13,930 bases of DNA, taken from Hyphomicrobium_A sp039933175 (GTDB taxonomy: Bacteria; Pseudomonadota; Alphaproteobacteria; Rhizobiales; Hyphomicrobiaceae). Below, piece by piece: positions 7,124 to 13,757 of this stretch (positions within the stretch are counted from its first letter, which is position 1; each line of letters starts with the position of its first letter). The notes under the pieces are model-generated. The model was not told where the DNA came from and searched no databases. It saw nothing but the letters and a program-made list of their open reading frames with translations. The translations under genes and the position numbers were made by a program. The DNA is taken from NCBI GenBank assembly GCA_039933175.1, contig JBDTOR010000057.1:1-13930 (forward strand), written 5' to 3'.

Positions 7124-8107
7124 ATGCACCCCCTCGACAACATCCCCGTCCACAATGTCGGCCCGCGGTTCCCACTCGAGACGCTTGTGCTCGAGTTGGG
7201 ACGCGCCAACGCTCTGATCGACGGGGCTACGGGGCGCGTACCGCGGGCCGCATTGCGCGTGCTCGATGCGGTCTCGCGCCGCTGGCTGGCCAAACAAGAT
7301 AGCGTCCATCTCGACGAGATCGACGCTATCGCCGACCGTCTCGGCCGGCCCGGCGCCTACTTTCTCTCCATCAACTACGAATGGGGCTGCACCTGCCGCG
7401 TCGGCCCCTCGCCCGACGGCAACAGCGCACGTCTCGTGCGTGTGCTCGACTGGGTGACGGATGGCCTCGGCCGCTACGTCATCGCCGCGCGCGTCGCCGG
7501 CGCGGCCGGTCCATTCGTGACGCTCACCTGGCCCGGCTACACCGGCGTGTTGCAGGCGATGGCGCCCGGGCGCTTCTCGGCCGCGCTCAATCAGGCGCCC
7601 ATGCGCCGCCGGCTCGGGCACTTCCATCTCGATTGGCTCGCCAACCGCCGGCGCGTATGGAGCATGCCGCATCTCACACCGGCGCACCTGCTGCGCGAAG
7701 TGTTCGAGACGGCGATGAGTTTCGAGGATGCCAAGCGCATGCTTGCCGAACGGCCGATCTCCTCGCCCAGCATTTTCTCGCTCGCCGGCATCAAGCCGAA
7801 CGAGACGGCGGTGATCGAGCGCACCGAGACCGAGGCGCGGGTGCACGAGGGCGGCAACACCGCCGCCAATCACTGGCAGGCCCCCGGCTGGTCGGGGCAC
7901 GCGCGGGGCAGCGACAGTGCCGGACGGGCGCGGCAGATGCATAGCGCCTCGACCGCGCTCGACCCGAGCTTTCCGTGGCTGACGCGGCCGATCCTCAACT
8001 GGAATACGCGGCTCGCCATGGTGGCGGACGCACGCGAAGGTCGCCTCGTAGCGCGGGGCTACGAGACGACCGGTCCGGCGACAGCGCCGCTCGAGTTGAC
8101 GGCCTGA
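7124..8107 (+). CDS. Cysteine Ntn-hydrolase-like protein (acid ceramidase/NAAA/acyltransferase relative)
   Basis: 327 residues, no signal peptide or membrane segment. I read it as an Ntn hydrolase from these marks: Gly88-Cys89-Thr90-Cys91 followed by a strand, which resembles the Gly-Cys-Thr self-cleavage site of penicillin acyltransferase and the CTS start of ceramidase/NAAA beta subunits; RVLDW (106-110), like the RNLDW/F motif holding the catalytic Arg and Asp; WPGYTGVLQAMAPGRFSAALN (136-156), like the 'GxLTGMxPGxFSxSxN' segment; and AANHW (247-251), like the TNH/TNY motif. Such enzymes cleave or form N-acyl amide bonds, with the Cys as the new N-terminus after self-processing. The alpha part would be 88 residues. 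The assignment is by motif memory, and the substrate is unknown. It converges on the alpha-oxoamine synthase gene with 13 bp between stop codons. No Shine-Dalgarno precedes the ATG, and no earlier in-frame start exists after the stop at 7067. Confidence 0.6.
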   Translation: MHPLDNIPVHNVGPRFPLETLVLELGRANALIDGATGRVPRAALRVLDAVSRRWLAKQDSVHLDEIDAIADRLGRPGAYFLSINYEWGCTCRVGPSPDGNSARLVRVLDWVTDGLGRYVIAARVAGAAGPFVTLTWPGYTGVLQAMAPGRFSAALNQAPMRRRLGHFHLDWLANRRRVWSMPHLTPAHLLREVFETAMSFEDAKRMLAERPISSPSIFSLAGIKPNETAVIERTETEARVHEGGNTAANHWQAPGWSGHARGSDSAGRARQMHSASTALDPSFPWLTRPILNWNTRLAMVADAREGRLVARGYETTGPATAPLELTA

Positions 8108-8119
8108 GCGGCGCGCCGC
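8108..8119. repeat. 12-bp perfect palindrome between convergent stop codons
   Basis: GCGGCGCGCCGC fills the whole gap between the TGA ending at 8107 and the minus-strand TAA at 8123-8121. It could contribute to a bidirectional transcript end, but it has no loop space or T tail. Confidence 0.4.
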
Positions 8120-8120
8120 C

Positions 8121-9374
8121 TTAGCGCGTGAGAACTTCCTTGGTTACGTCGAGCGCGTGCTTGATCTCCTCGGGCGTGAACTCGCAAGTGAGGAAGAAGC
8201 GCAGCCGCGCCGCGTTCACCGGCACGCCCGGCGACATGATCAGCGAGGTGTTGATGCCGCGCGCGAGAACTTGCGAAACGGCCTTCGCCGCGCGCGTGGT
8301 AGCGCCGACCATCACCGGCAGCATGCCGATGCCGATCGAGCGGCCGGTGTCGAGACCGCGCGCCTTGGCTTCGCGCAGGAACAGCGCGCCGTTGCTGTGC
8401 AGGCGGGCGACGCGGAAGGGTTCGCGCTTGATGACGCGCAACGCAGCAAGTGCCGCAGCGGTCATGCTAGGCGGCAAGCCGACCGAGAACACGAAGCCGG
8501 GGGCCGAGTAACGCAGGGCGTCGATCAGCTCCTGATTGCCGGCGATGTAGCCGCCGCATGCGGCATATGCCTTGCTGAGCGTGCCCATCCAGATGTCGAC
8601 CTTGTCGCCGGGAACGCCCGTATGCTCGGCGAGGCCGGCACCGGTCTTGCCGAGCACGCCGCAGCCATGCGCGTCGTCGACCATCAGCCAGGCGCCGTAA
8701 CGCTCCTTGATCTCGACGACACGTGCCAGATCCGGCACGTCGCCTTCGGTGGAATAGAGACCCTCGATGACGACGAGCGCATTTTTGTACTTGGCGCGCT
8801 GATCGCGCAGGATCATCTCCAGCGCCTCGAGGTTGTTGTGCTTGTAGGTGAGCGTCTTGGCGCCCGACAGGCGCATGCCGACGACGGCGCTGTTGTGCAC
8901 GAACTCGTCGTGCACGATGAGATCGTCGGGGCCCATGATGGTGCCGATGGTCGAGACGTTCGCCGCGTGACCGCTGACGAACACGAGCGAGGCTTGGACG
9001 CCGATGGTCTTGGCGATTTCCTGCTCCAGCTCGCGGTGCAAGGGCGTGTCGCCCGAGACCATGCGCGAAGCGGAGATCGAGGTGCCGTAGGTATCGATGG
9101 CGGCCTTGGACGCCTCGATCAGATCGGGATGTTGGCTGAGACCGAGGTAGTCACACCAGGCGAAGTTGAGAACGGGCTTGCCGTCGATCGACGTCTTGCG
9201 GCCCACGGGGCCCTCAGTCGAGCGGAAAAACGGGTTCTCGATGCCGAGCAGCTTGCCGAGGTTCTGGTGGTACGAGATCGACTTGTATTCCGGCAGCGAC
9301 GAAAAGGGAGCGGCGACGAGGTCGCGATCCAGCTTGGCGCGCAGCTTGTTCAACGTCTGTGGCATGATGTTCAT
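8121..9374 (-). CDS. Alpha-oxoamine synthase, serine palmitoyltransferase-like
   Basis: 417 residues, PLP fold type I. The family marks are complete: YLGLSQHP (76-83), YGTSISASRMVSGDTPLHRELE (96-117), VSGHAANVSTI (133-143), FVHNS with the PLP-stacking His160, VDDAHGCGVLG (232-242), the Schiff-base lysine in MGTLSKAYAACGGY (Lys268), and the C-terminal ARLRFFLT (389-396). It decarboxylates an amino acid while joining it to an acyl thioester, giving an alpha-amino ketone. It resembles serine palmitoyltransferases and the release domains of sphinganine-type polyketide synthases more than HemA, KBL or BioF. No acyl-carrier protein, ceramide synthase or ketosphinganine reductase is nearby, so the acyl donor and product are open. 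The N-terminus carries an extra 'PEYKSISYHQNLGKLLGIENPFFR' type of segment (residues 28-51, partly quoted in motif form: YKSISYHQ, NPFFR). Start: ATG at 9374 with AGGGAG upstream. It follows the 72-residue gene by 51 bp in one unit. Confidence 0.88.
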   Translation of the reverse strand: MNIMPQTLNKLRAKLDRDLVAAPFSSLPEYKSISYHQNLGKLLGIENPFFRSTEGPVGRKTSIDGKPVLNFAWCDYLGLSQHPDLIEASKAAIDTYGTSISASRMVSGDTPLHRELEQEIAKTIGVQASLVFVSGHAANVSTIGTIMGPDDLIVHDEFVHNSAVVGMRLSGAKTLTYKHNNLEALEMILRDQRAKYKNALVVIEGLYSTEGDVPDLARVVEIKERYGAWLMVDDAHGCGVLGKTGAGLAEHTGVPGDKVDIWMGTLSKAYAACGGYIAGNQELIDALRYSAPGFVFSVGLPPSMTAAALAALRVIKREPFRVARLHSNGALFLREAKARGLDTGRSIGIGMLPVMVGATTRAAKAVSQVLARGINTSLIMSPGVPVNAARLRFFLTCEFTPEEIKHALDVTKEVLTR

Positions 9375-9425
9375 GGCAGTCTCTCCCTTTGGCGATGCGC
9401 GGCCGGCTGCCGGCCCGCTGTGTGG

Positions 9426-9644
9426 TTAAAATCTCGAATAGACACCGAGGTGAAAGTCGAAGCCGCCGGTCCACTCGGCGTCGCTATCGCCGTGGATCTC
9501 GGGAGCGGGGGCGCCTAGCGCCGATTGATTGTCGAAGGTCGCGATCACGCCGAAGCGATCCTCGCGCGGAAGGCCACCGAACGGATGTCCGGGGAACGGC
9601 GCCTGCTCTTCCGAAGCGTGGGCGGCGTAGGGGGAAACACTCAT
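9426..9644 (-). CDS. Unrecognised 72-residue protein in a unit with the alpha-oxoamine synthase
   Basis: ATG at 9644 has a strong AAGGAGAG Shine-Dalgarno about 6 nt upstream, and the frame ends 51 bp before the oxoamine synthase ATG, so the two are very probably co-transcribed. The protein is acidic, rich in Gly, Pro and aromatics, with no membrane segment, no signal peptide and no Cys. Visible features are FPGHPFGGLPREDRFGVI in the middle and an alternating hydrophobic/aromatic C-terminus ending in Phe (GFDFHLGVYSRF). It lacks the DSL phosphopantetheine site of an acyl-carrier protein. I do not recognise the family. A small partner or regulator of the synthase is a guess from position only. 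The ribosome-binding site and spacing are the main evidence that it is a real gene. Confidence 0.6.
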   Translation of the reverse strand: MSVSPYAAHASEEQAPFPGHPFGGLPREDRFGVIATFDNQSALGAPAPEIHGDSDAEWTGGFDFHLGVYSRF

Positions 9645-9726
9645 GACACCTCTCCTTGTGGCGTTCCGCGCTCGTGGAGCGCTGCGAACTGGAGAGGGTT
9701 TTAGGAGATGGACGGGGGGCCGCGCT

Positions 9727-9740
9727 GTTCCGGCCGGAAC
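9727..9740. repeat. 14-bp perfect palindrome upstream of the oxoamine synthase unit
   Basis: GTTCCGGCCGGAAC, perfectly self-complementary, lies about 83 bp upstream of the 72-residue gene and just beside the hairpin at 9747-9773. The length and symmetry fit a dimeric repressor site, but no second copy or clear promoter is visible around it. Confidence 0.35.
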
Positions 9741-9746
9741 ACGGCG

Positions 9747-9773
9747 GCGGGCGAGATCAAAATTCTCGCCCGC
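9747..9773 (-). terminator. Perfect 10-bp hairpin after creD, probable terminator
   Basis: GCGGGCGAGA (9747-9756) and TCTCGCCCGC (9764-9773) pair perfectly across a 7-nt loop, about 17 bp beyond the creD stop. On the creD strand the tail is CGCCGTGTTCC and poor in T; the plus-strand tail (TTCTTGTGT) is richer in T, but no plus-strand gene leads into it. It most likely ends creD transcription. Confidence 0.5.
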
Positions 9774-9789
9774 TTCTTGTGTCGCCGCG

Positions 9790-11193
9790 TCAGGTGGCGG
9801 CGCGCTTGTGTCCGGACCAGTCGACGTGCAGCGTCGAGAACATGACGACCGCCAGCATCACGAAGCCCGCGATGGCGCCGGCGAGCAGCGCGTAGTCTTC
9901 CATTTGCAGGATCAGGTAAAGAAGCCCGTAGAGGACGAAGAACACGCCGGCCATGACGAGCCCCTTGTTAACGCTGCCCTGCACACGCCCGACGTAAAGC
10001 GACAGCATTCCGCCCGTGGCGAGCGCGGCGATGAGGTAGGCCCACAGGAATCCGATCTGCTCGGCCAGCGACAGCAGCAGAACGTAGAAGAAGGTCATCG
10101 TCAGTCCGACGAACAGGTACTGCACCGGATGCACCTGGCGCGTTGAGCGGATCTCCAGCAGGAATACCGCCATGAACGCCGTGGCGAGGAACATCGTGGC
10201 GTATTTCGCCGCGCGGCTGACGAGTTGATAGAAATCGACCGGCACGATGAAGCGCACGCCGAACGCATAGGGAGACATGCGTTCCAGATCCTGATCGCTG
10301 AGACTCCAGGATTGCGGCACGCTGCGCGCCAGGTGCGGGATCTGCCAGCGGGCCGAGAACGACGCCGGCTCGATGGTGCGGTCGTTGGGTAGGAAGGCGC
10401 CCATGAAGCTCGGATCGCTCCAATCGGATCTGAGATCGACCGTCGTCTGCTGGGCGACTGGTGCGAAGGTCAGCTCGGACGAGCCGTTCAGCGTCAGCTG
10501 GAATTTGAAGTCGAAGGCGTTGAGACCGGCCGGCGCCGCATCAGGCGACGCCGCAGTGGGGGCCGCACCGGGCACAGCGAAGAGTTTCGCCGCCGAGGCG
10601 AGGCGTACGTGGATGCCGCCGCCGCGGATGGACGGCACGCCGATACTCGGCTCGAACGACAGCGTCTCGTTGCCGTCGACGCTGAGAGAGGCCGCCTCCT
10701 TCAGGCCGGACACATCACTCACCGCCACGGCCAACACCGCATCGCGCCAGCGCACCGACTGCGTGTCGGCGGCGACCTCGGCGATATCGGGGGCCGCGAA
10801 ACTACCCTCGAAATCGAGCAGGCTGGTGTAGACCGCGACGTCGTAGATGGACCGGTGCAGCACCTTCGTCGTCGCCTTGCCGCCGATCTTCAGTGACTTG
10901 GGCAGGAACACGGCGCGCTTCTCGACGATCTCCTCGATGCGCTTGTCGCCATCCGTCGTCACCCGCTTGACGGTGTACGGCACGATGAGCAGCGGGCCGT
11001 CGATGTATTGGGAGCCGCCCCATTCCTGGGCCACGGTTTGGCGGACTTCGGCGGCGCGCTGCTCGCGCTCGCCGATCAGCCCCCACACGATGAGCAGCGG
11101 GATGCCGAGCACCAGGATCAGGCCGCAAATGAGGAAGAATTTAAAGGCGGGGCTGCCGATCAGGCGCCCGAGGGCAGCGGTAAGGCTTTCCAC
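9790..11193 (-). CDS. creD: CreD-family inner-membrane protein
   Basis: 467 residues from a GTG start. One membrane helix near the N-terminus (17-39, FKFFLICGLILVLGIPLLIVWGL) is followed by a large periplasmic domain (about 45-325) with WGGSQYIDGPLLIVPY (58-73) and FLPKSLKIGG (96-105), and by a C-terminal bundle of five helices (about 328-348, 355-378, 382-402, 410-430, 432-453). The loop STRQVHPVQYLFVGL (350-364) is a CreD hallmark. In E. coli CreD belongs to the CreBC regulon and affects envelope integrity and colicin E2 tolerance; the molecular activity is unknown. No creBC genes are in view. I chose GTG at 11193 because GGAG lies about 8 nt upstream. The longer frame from a TTG at 11262 adds an Arg/Ser/Cys-rich stretch unlike coding sequence. 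Confidence 0.93.
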   Translation of the reverse strand: MESLTAALGRLIGSPAFKFFLICGLILVLGIPLLIVWGLIGEREQRAAEVRQTVAQEWGGSQYIDGPLLIVPYTVKRVTTDGDKRIEEIVEKRAVFLPKSLKIGGKATTKVLHRSIYDVAVYTSLLDFEGSFAAPDIAEVAADTQSVRWRDAVLAVAVSDVSGLKEAASLSVDGNETLSFEPSIGVPSIRGGGIHVRLASAAKLFAVPGAAPTAASPDAAPAGLNAFDFKFQLTLNGSSELTFAPVAQQTTVDLRSDWSDPSFMGAFLPNDRTIEPASFSARWQIPHLARSVPQSWSLSDQDLERMSPYAFGVRFIVPVDFYQLVSRAAKYATMFLATAFMAVFLLEIRSTRQVHPVQYLFVGLTMTFFYVLLLSLAEQIGFLWAYLIAALATGGMLSLYVGRVQGSVNKGLVMAGVFFVLYGLLYLILQMEDYALLAGAIAGFVMLAVVMFSTLHVDWSGHKRAAT

Positions 11194-11262
11194 TATCGGT
11201 CTCCACAGCGAGCAATATCGCCGTGAGGGAAGGGGAAGGCGGTGGCGCGAACAAGACAGCAA

Positions 11263-11303
11263 ACGGCGGAATGCCGGATAATCCCGCCGGCTATCTCCGC
11301 CGT
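11263..11303 (-). terminator. Two-part hairpin after the transglutaminase-like gene
   Basis: An 8-bp outer stem (ACGGCGGA 11263-11270 with TCCGCCGT 11296-11303) encloses a 5-bp inner stem (GCCGG 11273-11277 with CCGGC 11287-11291). On the minus strand it is followed by TTGCTGTCTTGTT, a moderately T-rich tail. It begins 7 bp after the transglutaminase stop and probably separates that gene from creD, whose own start is 70 bp further on. Confidence 0.55.
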
Positions 11304-11310
11304 CGCACCG

Positions 11311-12141
11311 TCAGCCCGTTGCCGCCTGCGGAGCCGGAAGCCTCTCGTCGGCCAGCACCTTGAAGGTCTTCAGGGTGTGCGCGCCGAAGGTGTTGATCAG
11401 CGGCACGTCGGTGGCGTCACGTCCGCGCGCGACGACGATGCGCCCAATGCGCCGCTTGTTGTGGCGGGCGTCGAACGTGAACCAGCGGTTCTCGAGGTAA
11501 ACCTCGACCCAGGCGCTGAAGTCCATGGGCGCGGGATCCTTCGGCACGCCGATGTCGCCGAGGTACCCGTTGACGTAGCGCGCCGGAATGTTGAGGCAGC
11601 GGCACAGCGCAATCATCAGATGCGCGAAGTCGCGGCACACGCCCTTGCGCTCCTGGTAGGCCTCCAAGGCGGTGCGCGTCGACCGGGCGTGCTCATAGCC
11701 GAAGGTGAGATGATTGTGCACGAAGTCGCACACCGCCTGTACGCGCGTCCAGCCGGGCTGCATGCCGCCGAACAGATCCCAGGCAACCTGTCCTAGGCGG
11801 TCCGTCTCGCAATAGCGGCTGCCGAGCAGGAAGCCGAGCAGGTAGTGCGGCAGCATTTCGACCGGCACTTCGCGGGCGTTCGGCGCGAACTCGTCGGGCT
11901 TACCGCTGTCGAGGATGGTGCCCTCGAGCCGCAAGCTGATTTCTCCGGGAGGCACCATCAGGCGGCGGCACTGATTGCCAAAGCCGTCGAGGTACATCAT
12001 CGCGGGAGTCTGCGGCAGTGTCTGGAAGGGGGCTTCGGAGCTGATGTCCTGGCGCCGCTCGGGGTGGACGTCGAGCAGGCAGATCAGTGGGGTGGCTCTA
12101 GGGACCGAGATACCGATCTCATAGCCGTAGTTGATGAGCAT
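11311..12141 (-). CDS. Transglutaminase-like cysteine peptidase-fold protein
   Basis: 276 residues. An N-terminal beta region (about 1-75, MLINYGYEIGISVPRATPLI) precedes a transglutaminase-core domain (about 100-250). The nucleophile motif is clear: GVCRDFAHLMIALCRCLNIPARYVNGY with Cys169. The second motif reads DFSAWVEVYLENRWFTFDARHN (207-228): the Asp (224) is present, but the position that is His in the common HAWVEV motif is Ser209. Homologues act on protein amide bonds as peptidases or transglutaminases, and many bacterial ones are uncharacterised. There is no signal peptide, so it is probably cytoplasmic. ATG at 12141 is favoured over an upstream ATG at 12180 because AGAGGAA lies about 8 nt before it and the extension (MSAFLSAPRGIPH) is unlike family N-termini. 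It is transcribed divergently from the GbsR-type regulator; the 254-bp gap shows no clear promoter for this gene. Confidence 0.85.
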   Translation of the reverse strand: MLINYGYEIGISVPRATPLICLLDVHPERRQDISSEAPFQTLPQTPAMMYLDGFGNQCRRLMVPPGEISLRLEGTILDSGKPDEFAPNAREVPVEMLPHYLLGFLLGSRYCETDRLGQVAWDLFGGMQPGWTRVQAVCDFVHNHLTFGYEHARSTRTALEAYQERKGVCRDFAHLMIALCRCLNIPARYVNGYLGDIGVPKDPAPMDFSAWVEVYLENRWFTFDARHNKRRIGRIVVARGRDATDVPLINTFGAHTLKTFKVLADERLPAPQAATG

Positions 12142-12360
12142 GTGTGGAATTCCTCTTGGCGCAGATAGAAACGCGCTCACGTCAGCGCGGTTCCGTCCTC
12201 AGTTCGGCGCAGCGACGGCTAGGTCACTGTCCGTGCGCGAAAAATTCGCAATGCATCGAGGCCCGAGCGTAGCACCACTCCGAACTCGGCGAAATCTTCA
12301 ACAGCGCAGTTGCCGCTCAGCTTCGCGGCTAAATGCTGCCTAAAATCGCGGCAGTCGCAC

Positions 12361-12389
12361 TTGACAGCACGCTCTGTCTGTCGCAAATT
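12361..12389 (+). promoter_or_regulatory. Promoter of the GbsR-type regulator
   Basis: A perfect -35 TTGACA (12361-12366), a 17-bp spacer and a weak -10 CAAATT (12384-12389). The predicted start is at or next to 12396, the A of the ATG, so the transcript would be leaderless; this agrees with the absence of any Shine-Dalgarno before that ATG. Confidence 0.55.
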
Positions 12390-12405
12390 TCTGTCATGAC
12401 AGAAA
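12388..12405. promoter_or_regulatory. 18-bp palindromic operator over the regulator start codon
   Basis: TTTCTGTCATGACAGAAA is a perfect 18-bp inverted repeat centred on the ATG. Its CTGTC/GACAG half-site also occurs at 12363-12367 (inside the -35), 12374-12378 and 12378-12382, making five boxes in 40 bp. Its place over the -10 edge and start site suits autorepression by the adjacent regulator. Confidence 0.65.
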
Positions 12406-12980
12406 CGAACGTACAGACCGATCAGCTTTCCGGCCCCGTGGAGCGCTTCGTCCTGCACTGGGGCGAAATGGGCACCGCGTGGGGCGTCAACCGCTCCGTG
12501 GCGCAGATCCACGCGCTGCTCTACCTCAGCGATGTCCCGCTCACCGCCGAGGATATCGCCGATCGCCTCGGTATGGCGCGCTCCAATGTGTCGACCAGCC
12601 TGCGCGAGCTGCTGGGCTGGAACCTCATCCGCCGCGTGCATGCGATGGGCGACCGGCGCGACTACTACGAGGCGGAAGCCGACATGTTCGAGATGGTCCA
12701 GCGCATCGCCATGGGCCGCAAGGCGCGCGAGATCGATCCGGCGCTCGCCGTTTTGCGCAGCTGTCTCGCCGACGCCAAGGCCGATGCCGCGGTGTCGCCG
12801 AGCGTGCGCAAGCGGCTGGCTGCCATGCTCGACTTTACCGAGACCGTCGACCGCAGTTTCGGCGAGATCATGCGGCTGCCGGCGCCGACGCTGATGGGCC
12901 TCATCCGGATGGGCGGCGCCATTGCGCGCTTTGCCGGACGCAAGAGCAACAAGAAGCCGCGCGGAACGCGGCAGCCATGA
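12396..12980 (+). CDS. GbsR/MarR-type winged-helix transcriptional regulator
   Basis: 194 residues. MTETNVQTDQ leads into an N-terminal helix (PVERFVLHWGEMGTAWGVNRSVAQIHALLYLS, 14-45) and a winged helix (about 35-95), with the recognition region LTAEDIADRLGMARSNVSTSLRELLGW (49-75) and a wing RRVHAMGDRRDYYEA. C-terminal helices probably dimerise. GbsR-like proteins repress genes for osmoprotectant or membrane-related functions; the effector is not evident. ATG at 12396 is preferred over an in-frame ATG at 12333 because the -35 hexamer and operator boxes fall inside that extension, and the family starts close to the helix. It is followed at 15 bp by a DUF4166 gene and then a membrane-protein gene, all on the plus strand, so it probably controls its own operon. 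Confidence 0.87.
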   Translation: MTETNVQTDQLSGPVERFVLHWGEMGTAWGVNRSVAQIHALLYLSDVPLTAEDIADRLGMARSNVSTSLRELLGWNLIRRVHAMGDRRDYYEAEADMFEMVQRIAMGRKAREIDPALAVLRSCLADAKADAAVSPSVRKRLAAMLDFTETVDRSFGEIMRLPAPTLMGLIRMGGAIARFAGRKSNKKPRGTRQP

Positions 12981-12995
12981 ACGGGGGAGCGTGCC

Positions 12996-13694
12996 GTGTC
13001 AGCCCTTGAGATCAGCAAGCCCGCAGACGATGCCGCCGGCGAGTGGGATCGCCTGCCGGCACCGGCGCCCGCATCTGCGGGCCCGCCCTCGGTCGGCGAT
13101 TTGCGCTTTCGCACACTTGTGGGTGAGGCGGCATGGGCCGAGCTGCCGGAGGCCGTGCGCCGCCGCTTCTCCAAATGCCTCGCCCCGGACGAGACGCTGA
13201 TCTATCGCGGCGATGTCGTTACAACGCAGCTGTCGCGCGCCGGTCGCCTGCTGTCCTTCCTTGCCCGCGCCATCGGCTCGCCGCTGCCGTTGACCAACGG
13301 CGCCACCGGTCCGGCTCTGGTTGTCGTCACGGAGGACGCGCGCCTCGGCGGGCAGACCTGGCTGCGCATCTATTCCCGCCCCGGCCGTTTCCCGCAGGCG
13401 ATCCATTCCGCCAAGCGTTTCCGCGGGCCCACCGGCTTGGAGGAATACGTAGGGTTCGGCATCGGCATGTCGCTGCGCGTTACCGTCGAAGGCGGCGCGC
13501 TGTTCTTTCGCTCGGCGGCCTACTTCATCGAGCTCGGGCGTGTACGCCTGCCGTTGCCGCGGCTGCTGCACCCCGGCGCCATGCAGATCGTGCACCGGGA
13601 TGAGGGGATGGGCAGCTTCGCTTTCAGCCTCGACCTGACGCACCCGCTGCTTGGTCGGCTCGTGCATCAGCTCGCCATATTCCGCGACGCCTGA
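12996..13694 (+). CDS. DUF4166 domain protein
   Basis: 232 residues. A low-complexity Ala/Pro-rich N-terminus (about 20-32) precedes a DUF4166-like domain (about 38-228): WAELPEAVRRRFSKCLAPDETLIYRGD (47-73), TWLRIYSRPGRFPQAIHSAKRF (121-142), LEEYVGFGIGMSLRVTVEGGALFFRSAAYFIELGRVRLPLPRLLHPG (148-194), and a final DLTHPLLGRLVHQLAIF. The domain is mostly beta, of unknown activity, and elsewhere occurs alone or fused to SDR-type oxidoreductases. There is no signal peptide or membrane helix. GTG at 12996 has GGGGGAG about 6 nt upstream. The 15-bp gap after the regulator argues for co-transcription. Family recognition is by pattern. Confidence 0.75.
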   Translation: MSALEISKPADDAAGEWDRLPAPAPASAGPPSVGDLRFRTLVGEAAWAELPEAVRRRFSKCLAPDETLIYRGDVVTTQLSRAGRLLSFLARAIGSPLPLTNGATGPALVVVTEDARLGGQTWLRIYSRPGRFPQAIHSAKRFRGPTGLEEYVGFGIGMSLRVTVEGGALFFRSAAYFIELGRVRLPLPRLLHPGAMQIVHRDEGMGSFAFSLDLTHPLLGRLVHQLAIFRDA

Positions 13695-13703
13695 TCAGTT
13701 GGC

Positions 13704-13727
13704 GGCGAGCTCGCATGCCGGCTCGCC
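13704..13727 (+). other. 7-bp hairpin after the DUF4166 gene
   Basis: GGCGAGC (13704-13710) pairs with GCTCGCC (13721-13727) across a 10-nt loop, 9 bp after the stop codon. The tail (TCCGGCG) is not T-rich, so termination is uncertain; it may be a processing or stabilising element between the two genes. Confidence 0.3.
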
Positions 13728-13757
13728 TCCGGCGCGGCGGGCGGCTATGATGCGTCC

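Noticed and set aside
8121..9374. 5-aminolevulinate synthase (HemA), KBL or BioF
   Set aside because: The core motifs are shared, but the SASRMVSGDTPLHRELE and CGGYIAGN contexts and the N-terminal segment look like SPT or PKS-release oxoamine synthases. The general family call is kept and the subfamily left open.
8157..9518. A 453-codon open frame on the plus strand
   Set aside because: It lies antisense to the alpha-oxoamine synthase, which has complete family motifs. Long antisense frames are expected in GC-rich coding DNA, and this one shows no recognisable domain.
9426..9644. Acyl-carrier protein partner for the oxoamine synthase
   Set aside because: There is no DSL phosphopantetheine attachment motif and no four-helix pattern.
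11194..11262. Longer CreD start at a TTG
   Set aside because: The added residues are Arg/Ser/Cys-rich without family support, whereas the GTG at 11193 has a Shine-Dalgarno and places the first membrane helix normally.
12333..12395. Longer start for the GbsR-type regulator
   Set aside because: This stretch holds the TTGACA hexamer and operator boxes, and no ribosome-binding site precedes the upstream ATG.
12219..12641. A 140-codon minus-strand open frame across the divergent gap
   Set aside because: Two thirds of it is antisense to the regulator gene; no domain or ribosome-binding site was seen.
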